From NCBI GenBank assembly GCA_029706075.1, contig JAINUG010000256.1:1221284-1285283 (forward strand): DNA of 64,000 bases. Direction: 5' to 3'. Of the stretch, positions 33,183 through 43,667 are shown in pieces. This DNA comes from Aldrovandia affinis. Its lineage: Eukaryota; Chordata; Actinopteri; Notacanthiformes; Halosauridae. Positions within the stretch are counted from its first letter, which is position 1; the number at the start of each line of letters is the position of its first letter. The notes beneath the pieces are model-generated. The model saw nothing but the letters and a program-made list of their open reading frames with translations, was not told the DNA's origin and ran no database searches. A program made the position numbers and the translations under genes.

Positions 33183-33378
33183 AAGCAGTACTGTCCAGCC
33201 AGAGGGTATATTTTTATAGGTTACCTTTTTTAATGAATTTCTCAGGAGTGACTCACATGTCATGTTCATTCTTGAATGAACAATGCAACGCAACGAATGA
33301 TCAGCAACCGCTTTTCAGCAGTTTATCCTCCTTTTACGTCCTGACGTTACTGTTGTGCATAGTATCTATACTATCACA
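33183..33378 (-). mobile_element. Gypsy-type 3' LTR, truncated
   Basis: The minus strand starts TGTGATAGTATAG immediately after a polypurine tract. It carries a palindromic start and has a TATA box cctataaaaatatac (rc of 33207-33220). It is cut by the preceding DNA-transposon fragment. Confidence 0.65.
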
Positions 33379-33390
33379 TCTCCCCTTTTT
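33379..33390 (-). other. polypurine tract
   Basis: AAAAAGGGGAGA on the minus strand directly before the LTR's TGTGATAG, the classic Gypsy arrangement. Confidence 0.65.
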
Positions 33391-33599
33391 ACAACACCTT
33401 CTGTAACCTATAAACATATTTATTTAACAAGAATTGTACAGTATGGCAATAACATCAACAATGATATATAACTGTATATCCATCAGCAGGAACAATGCTA
33501 CTGTATATCCATAAGTAGAACAGTAAATTAATGTAATATGTTTCAGTTACAACTTCTCTTTCTCCCATTTTTCTCTTTTTTAAATCATCACTTTCTCCC

Positions 33600-33800
33600 C
33601 CCAAAGTATCTTTCTTTCACAGGTCCAGTTTAACTACCAGACCTGGTAAGTAATAGTCCTTCTTTTGCATCAGCCTGTGACACTTGAAACAGTCTCATGC
33701 TGAGCTGCATTGTCCAGCAGTAGACCGGATTCTTCTTCCAGAGAAGCAGGTGTTGTGCCTTGTGCTTTCTGTGGGATAGGCACCGCTTGGAGGTGGCGAC
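33600..33800 (-). pseudogene. possible C-terminal tail of Gypsy pol
   Basis: The minus frame ends LLLTRSGRVVKLDL*. The TRSGR-V-K pattern is typical of the last residues of Gypsy integrase. It stops about 220 bp before the polypurine tract. The rest of pol is replaced by the CR1 copy that starts at 33805. Confidence 0.4.
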
Positions 33801-33870
33801 AGTTAGAACATAAGAACATAAGAATACATAATGATGAGAACGGGCCGTTCGGCCCATCTAGGCTCCTAAT

Positions 33871-36800
33871 CTAAAGAATATCTAGTACTACATCTAGCCT
33901 GGACTTGAATAGCCCAAGCATTTCTGCCTCTACTACCTGACCTGGCAAGCTGTTCCAGGCATTGACAACTCTCTGTGTAAAGAAAAACGTCCTAATATCT
34001 GTGTGGAATTTGCCTTTAACTAATTTCCACCTGTGGCCTCTTGTTCTGCTGACCCCACTTATCTTAAAAAATCTTTGGTATTTTACTTTGTTAATCCCTT
34101 TTAGGAATTTAAAAACCTCAATCAAATCCCCCCTAAGTCTCCGTTTGCTAAGTTTAAATAGATTGAGTGCCTTAAGTTTATCATCATAACTTTTACCTTT
34201 CATACCAGGTATCAGTTTAGTTGCCCTTCTTTGGACTTTTTCAATAGCTTCTATATCTTTCTTGTAGTGCAGTGCCCAGACCGTCTGACAAAGGCATTAT
34301 ATAACATTAATATAACCTCCTTTGATTTATACTCAATACTTTTTGCTATGTATCCCAGCATCCTGTTGGCTTTTTTCACTGCTGTAGCACACTGCTTTGA
34401 TGCAGATAGGCTTTGATCAACTACAATTCCTAAGTCCTTTTCAAATTGAACACCTACTAACTTTTCTCCTCCCATAAAATACTCCTGTCTAATGTTTTTA
34501 TTTCCCAGATGCATAACTTTACATTTAGCAATATTGAATGTCATCTGCCATGTATCTGCCCATTTTTGGATTTTGTTTAAATCATCTTGGATTACTTTAG
34601 TCGATTCCAAACTGTTTGCCAAACCCCCAAGTTTAGTATCATCTGCAAATTTAACTATTTTGCTACTAATGTCCATATCAAGATCATTTATGTAAATAAG
34701 GAAGAGCAGAGGTCCCAGCACCGATCCCTGCGGGACACCACTGCCCACAGCACCGAGGTCAGATTTGGCCCCACCAACTGTTACTCTTTGTATTCCCCCT
34801 TGCAGCCAATTTTTAACCCACTGTGAAACTACTCCTGCAATTCCTACTGAATTCATTTTAGCAATGAGCCTCTCATGTGGTACCTTGTCAAATGCTTTCT
34901 GAAAGTCCAAATATATAATATCATAAGCCTGGTTCAGGTCAACACACTTTGTAGCCTCTTCGAAAAAGTCCAGGAGGTTTGTTAGGCATGACCTCCCTTT
35001 GAGAAATCCATGTTGGCTCTCCCTTAACCCTCTGAGGTCCGTGCTAAGCTTTTAGACGTTTTTTGATTTTGGCATGGTCTGATATTTATCTCAATTTCAT
35101 CAATTTAACACACACTTACTCCAACGTGTTTGATATTTTTATTTGAAGGACAATCACAGCTACATTTGTATGCCATCAATAGTTTGGTCAGTATCATATG
35201 CAGCTTGTAAATAGATCTACAAACACACAAGTTAAAAATAGTAAATTTTTCTGCTGTCACAAAAGTTGTGAAAGCACACACTAAACTATAGTGACGAATT
35301 GTTTTGCCAATGTGCGTTTGTTCATCAAGGTCTTGGTTATGTAAGGGTGTGAAAACAGTTTAGCACATCTGAGATCTAAATAGCTAAAAACCTGTTTTTA
35401 TCAGAACTGGTCACATTTATTTCAGGCTGTGGGAGGGCTAAATGCTAAATACCTGAATATTCATTATTCATTGTCCACACCTCTAAGAACTGTCAGATGG
35501 GCCATCTCACTGGGCCATCAGTGTTATATTCTGAGTTCCTGTTCTGTTGTTTTTTGGCCTTTGTTTATTTTTCATTCAGTCCTTATTCATTATTCTTTAT
35601 CCAGTATTGCATTTTCCCTGTTCTGTCACGTTCTGCTCCCTGTCTGTCCTTGTTCCGTTTATTTCGAGATCCACACCTTGTCTTGTCATGCACTTCGGGA
35701 GTTTATACTTTCGGGGTTTTCCGCCTTCGCTTATTATCTCGTTTTCTTCCTTCTTACTTTCTAGATTGCACTTTGTATATATTAGGTAGATGTGTATAGA
35801 ACTAACCAACTAATCTACTAACGTTAGGGATTTAGATTAAGTTACTAACACGCGGAATATGTTTGGCGTCACTAAGACGCGGAATTCATATATTTTCACG
35901 AGTATTTGAAAACAAGCTAAATAAATAACATTTTAGGCTGTTTGAAAAGTATTCTTCCATAGATCTTGTGTGCATATTGCAATTTGTTACGTTGCAACAC
36001 GCGGAATATGTAGTCACGCGGAATTCATATATTGAATATATATACGAGTATTTGATAACATGGCAAATCAAATATAGTTACTTACTCCTCGTCAGTTATT
36101 GTCTTCGCTGCTTTTTCATCAATACTCTCAAACACTGCAGCGCAGAAAATCTTTCCATCTTGAATAAAATTGTATGTCTGTATAAAATCTTGCTTCAAAT
36201 TGTCGGGACAGTTTATGTGTTTACGCCGGCGTTTTCACACATGGCCCCACGCCCCTCCCCACACACCTCGCCTAAACTCGCCCCTAGTTACCATGTCAAT
36301 AGAAGGGGGACGTTACTACCAGGTAAAAAGAGAGTAAAAGGCAAGGTTTACTTTTGGTCTAATTAACCTAATTTAAAAATCCCATTTGATTTGCCAGTGC
36401 TCAAATCGGAAAGTCGCGATTCTAAGGTTTCTGTCAATGTTTTTGCCGCGTGTGTATGATAAAATATCGCGAAGTTAGAAATAGTAATATACTTGTATTG
36501 CTGCTTGGATCGGCGCCGATCCAGCCGACCTCAGGGGGTTAAAATACTATTATTTTTCAAGAATGATTCCAACTTATCCCTAATAATACATTCCAGCATT
36601 TTACATGCGATGCAAGTTAAACTGACAGGCCTATAGTTCCCTGGGTCAGTACGGTCCCCCTTCTTATATATTGGAATTATACTACCCTGCTTCCAGTCAT
36701 CTGGTATTTCTCCAGTGATTATGGATTGAATGAAAATATCTGTCAATGGTTTATATACAATTTCCACAAGTTATTTGAGTACTCTGGGATATATGCCATC

Positions 36801-37805
36801 CGGGCCTGCTGCCTTATTTGTCTTAAGTTTTTGTAGTTTTTGTAGTACTTCTACATCCCTTATTTCAAAGTCCTCCAAAACATTCTGTACCTTGTCTATA
36901 CATTTAGGCATATTTATAACCTCTTCTCTAGTAAAGCTCTCCACAAAGTAACTGTTTAGTGTGTTTGCAATGTCCTTATTATTATAAACCAAAGTTCCTT
37001 CCTTATTCTTAATGCACTTAACCTCATCCTTAACTTTCCTTTTTCTACTACAATATTGAAAAAACGTCTTAGGATTACTTTTTGCATCTTCGGAAATTTT
37101 AATTTCAAACCGCCTTTTAGCTGATCTTATTTCCTTTTTTGCCTTAGCCCGCATATTACAAGAATCTAACTTGTTTTTTCTGAGTTATCCTTTTTATATA
37201 CTCTGTACAGTCGTTTCTTTTGCCTCAAAATCTCCCGTAAAGATTCAGTCATCCACTGCGGAGACTGTTTTTTCATCCTATTTTTCCTTACTTTGGGGAT
37301 GAATTTACACTGTACATCTACAATAACCCTTTTAAATATAGTCCATTTTTCATTCACAGTTCTGCAGTCTAGAAGTTTTACCCAATCTATATTACTTAAA
37401 TTCTCTCTCATTTTATTAAAGTCAGCTCGTCTAATATAAAAAATTCAAGAGTTAGAGGAGGCTGTCTTAACTTCAAAAAATATCAAAAATAACTGCACTG
37501 TGGTCACTTGCCTCTATTGGTTCTCCTACCTCTGTGCTGCAAATTCTATCAGGATTGTTACACAAAACCAGATCCAGTATTGATTTCCCTCTCATAGGCT
37601 GAGTAACAGACTGTACCAAAAAACAGTCATTGACCATATCTAAAAACTCCTCTTCACATTTGCCCTGACCTGTCACTATCTCCCAATTGATAGAGGGGTA
37701 ATTGAAGTCGCCCATTATTATCGTCTCTCCTTCAGCACAGATTTGTTTTATGTTACCAAAGAGCGTACTATTGATGTTACTGTCTAAAGCTGGAGGTCTA
37801 TACAA
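33871..37805 (-). pseudogene. CR1 ORF2: endonuclease + RT, interrupted
   Basis: In order: partial endonuclease (37805-37473; MGDFNYPSINWE near 37700, EASDHSAVIF), then a frameshift near 37460. The linker follows in two further frames (37411-36771; KKIRSAKR-like KKEIRSAKRRFE). RT has AAGPDGIYPRVLK, with a TAA in place of the Glu codon seen in copy B at about 36770. It continues with DPGNYRPVSLT to the transposon. After the transposon come DFQKAFDKVPHERL (motif A), GVPQGSVLGP (motif B) and catalytic KFADDTKL (34632-34655). The C-terminus breaks near 34280 at a small deletion in NAFVR-(PHFEYC) and ends DVVLDIL*. All RT motifs survive in this copy. Confidence 0.9.
35028..36538. mobile_element. 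piggyBac-type non-autonomous element, copy 1 (1511 bp)
   Basis: Flanked by TTAA on both sides (35024-35027, 36539-36542), with ends CCCTCTGAGGTC and its imperfect complement GACCTCAGGGGG. Inside is an approximate duplication of the block cacgcggaatatg...acgagtatttga (about 35850 and 35997). Removing it and one TTAA rejoins the CR1 reading frame region at SFLKNN-L/ESQHG. It carries no transposase. The frames at 35429-35800 are chance. A second copy lies at 54107. Confidence 0.85.
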
Positions 37806-39318
37806 TCTTCCCCCTTGTGAAGATTGTCTCTACATACGGATTCGATCCGAATATCCCCTCGACACGGACATGTCGCCTTGCAAAGGCTGCTATGGACACC
37901 TATGGAAGATTGCAGCACTTGAAACAACAATATTCCATCTGAAGGCCTCTGTAAACAGAACGGCTAACGTGAGTACTGCTAAGCTAACGGTAACCACGGA
38001 CACTGCTATCCCGAAGGACTCTGCAAACGGCACTGCTAACGACAGCCCCGGGCACTACTATCAAATCAAGCCCGTTCTCTAAGACAGCTGTGGCAAGCAA
38101 CAATGTACCGGGGAAACAAGCTATCAGTGCTGCTCGTCAGGGAAAGCCCATGCTTATGATTTCGATTCCCGAAGCTACAGAGAGTGCCTCTCAACGCCCT
38201 GAGATTAGCTCTGCGACCGGTTGGCTCTCGCTAGCTACTAGCAAAACGCGATCACCGTATGTCTCCCCTCGACGCCGCTCAGAGGAGAGGGGAGGACACC
38301 CAAGAAATACGATACGACAAGCTACAAAGCCTCCACAAGTAAGGCCTCAACAGCAACAAGGTAATGACACGACAAAGCCAATAACAACGTTAATCATTGG
38401 TGACTCTGCTGTAAAGTATATTGGCAGTAAGAAGAACACCAAAATATACTGTTTCCCTGATGAGATGGTCTGTGACATAACAGAAAAAATCCCAGAGATT
38501 CTGTCTGACCACCAAACTGTGAATAAGATTATTCTGCACGTTGGAACCAATGACATAATCAAACAGCAGTCAGAATTACTGAAACGTGACTTTGTCAAAC
38601 TACTAGAGATGCTCAGCTCCCTGGACGTGGAGGCATACACCAGCGGTCCTCTGCCTCCAAATGGATGGAGAGTCAACAAATTCACCAGACTACTTGGGAT
38701 TAGTACGTGGCTGTCAACTGTGTGCTTCCTGCATGAAGTGAACTTTTTAGACAATTTTAATCTGTTCTGGGAGCGCAAAGATCTCTTCAGTAGAAATTGA
38801 ATGCTTAACAGAGCCGGAGAGGCACTGTTCACCTCCAACCTACTTCACGCCGTTAACCATCCGACTGTTGTTAAACACAAGAACAACACAAGGATGGCTG
38901 GAGATAAGCGCAAGGACGCACAGAACGAAGACAGGCTAAAGACAGCCTCCCCCTTCCCGAAATCAAGCGCCAGCTCAGCAACACAGAGTGAAGGCCTTGA
39001 CAAAGCTAGGCAAACAACCACCGACGCAGATGAGGCCTCTCCCACTCTACCACCGGACACCACCTCTGCTGGTCCCACGAAGGAGGCCTCGCCCATCCCG
39101 CCATCGGACTCCGCCTTTACTATTCCAGCAGACACTCCAACTACCCCCCTCCCACTTTCAGTAGAGGCATTTAGCCCCTACTCTAGCCCCTCACATTCCC
39201 TCATCCTCCCCTCTCTCCCCTCCCCAACCTCATCTTCCTCCTCCGTGCTCTCATCATCCCCACTTCTGCGATTCTCAGATGAGATGAATGCACGAGTCTC
39301 TGCCGGCCTTATAGGTCT

Positions 39319-39361
39319 AGCTAGCCCCCTACCCATTATGGGTCTAGCTAGCCCCCTACCC
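39319..39361 (+). repeat. 27-bp direct duplication in ORF1
   Basis: ggtctagctagccccctacc occurs at 39314 and again at 39341, encoding a repeated GLASPLP. Confidence 0.85.
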
Positions 39362-39425
39362 AAATCCCACCCCTATCCTGGCCTAGCCATCCACACTGTC
39401 CTGGCCAGCCCCCACCTGCTACCCC

Positions 39426-39850
39426 CTCGACCCCACTCCCCCACAGTACCTCCCTCCCCTACATCCAACCCTCAGTCCCCAATACCCCCTCGACCCCACC
39501 CCCCCACATTACCTCCCCTCCCCACATCCAACCCTCAGTCCCCAATACCCCCTCGACCCCACCCCCCCACATTACCTCCTTCCTCTACATCCAACCCTCA
39601 GTCCCCAATACCCCTCGACCCCACCCCCACATTACCTCCCTCCCCTACATCCAACCCTCAGTCCAACCCTCGACCCCACCCCCCACATTACCTCCCTCCC
39701 CTCTATCCAACCCTCAGTCCCTACCCCCTCGACCCCCCCCCCACATTACCTCCCTCCCTACATCCAACCCTCAGTCCCCAACCCCCTCGACCCCACCCCC
39801 ACATTACCTCCCTCCCTATATCCAACCCTCAGTCCCTCCCTCCAGCACTA
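39426..39850 (+). repeat. seven-copy C-rich minisatellite within ORF1
   Basis: Copies begin at ctcga, at 39426, 39489, 39552, 39614, 39669, 39728 and 39786. Spacings are 63, 63, 62, 55, 59 and 58 bp. The first copies keep frame and encode a 21-residue unit (PPRPHPPTLPP, then PTSNPQSPI). Later copies carry indels that shift the frame but keep proline in all three frames, because the strand is almost pure C/A/T. Confidence 0.9.
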
Positions 39851-39991
39851 CCTGCCACCCCCACACCCAACCCCCAGCCCCCACCTTCAAAACCCCAGCA
39901 ACGGGGCCGTCGCCCTCCCCCCTTTCCCCCGCCCTCTCAAAGACAAACACGACTCAACAGCAGCCTGGCCATGAAGCTGGAGATGCCCTGA

Positions 39992-40333
39992 GTGTCATTC
40001 CGGCCTTGATCACTACTAGACCAAACAATTACTTCTCAGCACGTTCTGTATGTAAATCGAACCTAATCAGTGCCAGTGTTCAGCCACAGACAGTCTTCTG
40101 CCCCGTAGAAACCCTACATTTGAAACTAGCACTGTTTAACATTAGAGCTTTTGATTAATGAGCTAATAGCTAAAAATAACCTACATTGTATGTTTTTAGT
40201 ATAGAGGCTAGACAACGTTACCGGTGTAGCAACACTGATAGAGACCTGTCCCCCAAATTACAAATTCTATCAATCAACTAGACAGAATGGGAAGGGAGGA
40301 GGAGGGATTGCAGCTATCATCTCCTCGCAGTTT
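39992..40333 (+). other. ORF1-ORF2 spacer and degraded start of ORF2
   Basis: ORF2-like residues (TETCPPNY, GGGGIAAI) appear from about 40235 in the ORF2 frame. Before that, stops interrupt the expected endonuclease N-terminus. Confidence 0.5.
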
Positions 40334-42890
40334 GTGTGCAATGATATCGACTTTGGAAAATTTCCATCTTTTGAATATCTTGCTATTGAACTCAAAACAG
40401 AACTGTCAGTACTCAGTGTGACATTGTATCGGCCACCAAAGTACTCATCTCTATTCATACAGGAATTTTCAGAACTGATCTCAATCTGCATCACTAGGTA
40501 TGATAGATTAATCCTTAATGGAGATCTGAACATTCATATTAACAAAGGTGATGACGCCAAGGGTTCTGAGCTCTTGAACCTACTGGACAGCTTTGGACTG
40601 ACACAACATGTCCACGAAGCCACCCACCAACACGGTAACACTCTGGACTTGGTAATAACAACGGGGCTAAACATTGAGAATGTGTCAGTACATGAAATGC
40701 TTATCTCTGACCATTATTGTGTGTTTTATGATACAAGGCTAGTCTTAACAAGGACCAGAAGCGAATTCCTAGTTCACAAGAGGCTTTTAGATGCCAGCGC
40801 TGAAGCACAGTTCTCTAACATTATACGAACATTTGAGCCACGCTATGAATGCTCTCTAGATCAGATGGTCCAAAACTTCCACAGTGCCCTGTCAACAGCG
40901 TTAGATACTGTTGCCCCCCTAAAGGTCAAAAAGCTGACAACTGATAGAATCTCTCCATGGCTGAATAGCACCAATGTTAAAGACAACAAGAGAAGATGTA
41001 GGACAGCTGAGCGACAATGGAGGAAATCTAAGCTCACAGTTCACTGTAAAATATACAAAGATGCCATGACTGCTTACAATAAAGCAATATGACTTGCGAG
41101 AAAGGATTACTTTTCTAAAATCATTTCAGAAAATATGGGTAACTCAAGAGTGCTATTCACCACTATCGACCGGCTGATTAACACGCCCCCCCCCCCACCA
41201 CAGCTGTCAGCCACGAAATGTGAAGAGCTCGCAGTTTTCTTTGATGATAAGATAACTATGATTAGAGCGAGTATCGTCCCTGATGTAAACTTAGACGAGA
41301 TCAGCAAACCCTATAGAACTGAGGTAACTATGAGGGAATTCACCTGTATTACATTACCAGACCTTTGTAAGACTGTCTCTGAGTGTAATTCCGCCACTTC
41401 CTGCCTTGATCCTATACCAACGGCATTCCTTAAGCGGGTGTTCGATAGCGTTTCAAATCATGTCCTGAAGATCATAAATATGTCGCTTCAAACAGGCATC
41501 TTTCCAGATGTCTTCAAAACAGCTGTCGTAAAACCGCTATTAAAGAAAGCCAACCTAGATGCAAATGAACTGAAAAATTACAGGCCGATATCCAACCTTC
41601 CATTTATTAGTAAGATACTCTAAAAGATAGTCTCAGTACAAATAAACTCCTTTCTTAAAGAAAACAACATCATGGAGGAATTGCAATCAGGCTTTAGAAC
41701 AAATCACAGCACCGAAACTGCTCTTACTAAAATAGTTAGCGACCTCAGGCTAAACTCTGATGCAAATAAGGTCTCAATTCTTGTCCTATTAGACCTGAGC
41801 GCAGCGTTCGATACAATCGACCATGATATCCTAATCAATCGTCTTGAAAGGCTGGTTGGTCTTTCTGACCGTGTGCTAAACTGGTTCAGAACATACATTA
41901 AAGGGAGAAAGTTTTACGTTAAGCTTGGAGATCATGTGTCCGAGAAACATGACAGCGACTTTGGAGTTGCACAAGGAAGCTGCCTTGGTCCACTACTCTT
42001 CTCACTATATATGTTGCCACTCGGAGACATCATTAGAGACCACAATGTATGCTTCCATAGTTATGCAGATGACACGCAACTGTACATCTCTGCAGAACCA
42101 AACGACACTGCAGCTATACACTCCATTACAAACTGTCTCCTAGCAATAAATAAGTGGATGAGCAATAACTTCTTAAAGCTAAACGAAAACAAAACCGAAA
42201 TCCTACTGATCGGCCCTAAAGCAAAAGGGAAATGCTGTTTAAAAACCTGGGGAAACTGACATCCTGGATTAAACCTGAGGTTTCTAGATTCTAGATTTGG
42301 GCTTTAAGTCCCACATTAGCAAGGTGACGAAAACATCATTCTTCCACCTCAGAAATATAGCAAAAGTACGACCATTTGTGAATCAAAGGGATGCTGAAAG
42401 GCTGATTCATGCCTTTGTTTCAAGCCGGCTTGACTACTGCAATGCACTTTTCACTGGTCTTCCTAGAATAACTACTGTGAGGCTTCAGCTCATCCAAAAC
42501 TCTGCAGCTCGACTATTAACCAGAACCAAGAGGAGAGAACACATTACTCCAGTCCTGGCTGCTCTGCACTGGCTGCCAGTAACATTTAAAATTGACTTTA
42601 AGGTCCTTCTCCTTATATATAAAGCCCTCAATGGGCGAGGACCAGAATACATAGCTAACTCCCTTGTCAAATATGTGCCTTCAAGAACGCTACGATCATC
42701 TATTGCTGGTTTATTAGAGGCACCCAGTAACAGTCAGAAGCAGATCGGGAGTGCAGCTTTTTTTTTTTTTGTAAACAATGCTCCAAAGCTATGGAATGCA
42801 ATACCTATAGATATCAGGAAGCCAGCTCGCTAAACATTTTTAAAAGAAAGCTAAAAACATATTTCTTCACTTTAGCCTTTAACTGAGGAT
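40235..42890 (+). pseudogene. LINE ORF2: endonuclease + reverse transcriptase
   Basis: Endonuclease: VTLYRPP, NGDLNIHI at 40518-40540 (Leu instead of the usual Phe in GDFN) and ISDHYCVFYD near 40703. It ends at TGA 41090-41092. RT in the same frame: NYRPISNLPF, then TAA at 41621-41623. It continues with ELQSGFRTNHSTETAL, motif A DLSAAFDTIDHDIL, motif B GVAQGSCLGPLLF (QGS kept; Pro replaced by Ala) and catalytic SYADDTQLY (YADD at 42062-42073), to 42259. A frameshift moves the C-terminus (SRLDYCNALFTGLP, LHWLPV) to another frame (42297-42833). A T-rich run near 42761 causes a last shift before KRKLKTYFF. Two stops and two shifts make it inactive. Confidence 0.9.
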
Positions 42891-43180
42891 GTCTCTGTAA
42901 CCTAGGTACTAAGACTCACTAGGCCTGAATTTGGAATGTCTTATTTTTATTGTTCACTTACTGTTTTATCATTTTATGTTTTATCATTTTATGCTTTTCT
43001 CATTTGTACCTGCTTGCTGCTGCACTTGCTGCTATTTTTATATATTTCTTCACTTTAGCTCATTTGTACCTACTTGCTGCTGCACTTGCTGCTATTTTAT
43101 TGTTTTATTCTAGTGAATGTGGCCGCAGCCTATCGTCCAGGGGAGCCACCGTAAATTCCTCTCTATAAGCTGTCCAGAAG

Positions 43181-43637
43181 GATTGATGCAAGTTTGTTTG
43201 AGGGTTTGAGCAAGTGATGTGATGTGATGTGACGGAGTGAGTAGGCGTGTGAAGGACTAAGCAAGTATAAGATTGAAAGTTTAAGCAGTCTGCCTTTTTA
43301 AAGGATTCATGCTGTGTCAGTGTACGGATTTCATTTTGTTGATTTGTCTGACCTGAGTAGTTAGTAGTAGGCACCTTATGTCAACTTATATGATTTATTG
43401 CCCACATGTTTTGATACCCGGAGGGGGTTTTAATCAGCTTTTAATCGACCCCCCCCTCATACGATTATGACCGTTGTGTGACCCTAGAAATCTGAGAAGT
43501 GTATTTTGGATGCACAAAACAGAGGAGGGTGTCTCATGCTCCACGTGTACCCCGTGGTTGAGGGTGGGGTTTTATGACAGGAGCCAAAAATGGACACATG
43601 AATGGAGTCTGTGTGTTTTATGAGTTCACGCCAGCAG
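43181..43637. other. spacer between LINE and satellite
   Basis: Contains a short gtgat tandem run (43214-43232) and a G-run/C-run hairpin candidate (ggagggggttttaat...cgacccccccc, about 43421-43457). No gene. Confidence 0.5.
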
Positions 43638-43667
43638 CCTAGATAGATATTTCTTCATCTATCTAGG
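43638..43667. other. hairpin at array entrance
   Basis: cctagataga and tctatctagg form perfect 10-bp arms around a 10-bp loop. The right arm is the first recognisable piece of the satellite monomer. Confidence 0.7.

Larger units (their letters stand above)
33805..37808 (-). mobile_element. CR1-like LINE, copy C, longest copy
   Basis: The 3' terminus at 33805 has tandem CATAAGAA. The element runs back to the endonuclease motif YRPP at about 37805, where it is 5'-truncated against an L2 on the other strand. A 1.5-kb piggyBac-type element (35028-36538) interrupts it. The same family gives copies A (2051) and B (19534). Confidence 0.9.
37812..39991 (+). pseudogene. LINE ORF1 with SGNH esterase-like domain and Pro-rich repeats
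   Basis: The N-terminal part (to 38082) has C-x2-C pairs (LPPCEDC, MSPCKGC) and IAALETTIFHL. After a frameshift, 38090-38800 gives an esterase-like domain: TTLIIGDSAVKYI (nucleophile block GDS, about 38390-38410) and ILHVGTNDI (block III, about 38530-38557). A TGA at 38798 falls in the last block. There the frame reads DLFSRN*MLNRAGEALF where the family has a D-G-x-H segment, so the catalytic Asp and His are lost. The frame is otherwise open from 38801 to 39991 and encodes a Ser/Pro-rich C-terminal extension with 21-residue repeats. Esterase-like ORF1 proteins are known in CR1 and L2 families. Confidence 0.75.
37812..43180 (+). mobile_element. L2/CR1-group LINE with ORF1 and ORF2
   Basis: It begins where CR1 copy C ends (about 37812) and runs through ORF1 (to about 39991), a spacer, ORF2 (about 40170-42890) and a 3' UTR that ends in T-rich ttttatcattttatg repeats and a duplicated block of about 60 bp (about 42996 and 43056: catttgtacctgcttgctgc). 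It differs from the L2 at 13.5 kb: ORF1 is present and the tail is different. Confidence 0.8.

Noticed and set aside
35429..35809. Overlapping hydrophobic frames inside the piggyBac-type element
   Set aside because: Three frames of the same T-rich DNA are open. Copy 2 at 54.6 kb breaks them differently, so no protein is conserved.
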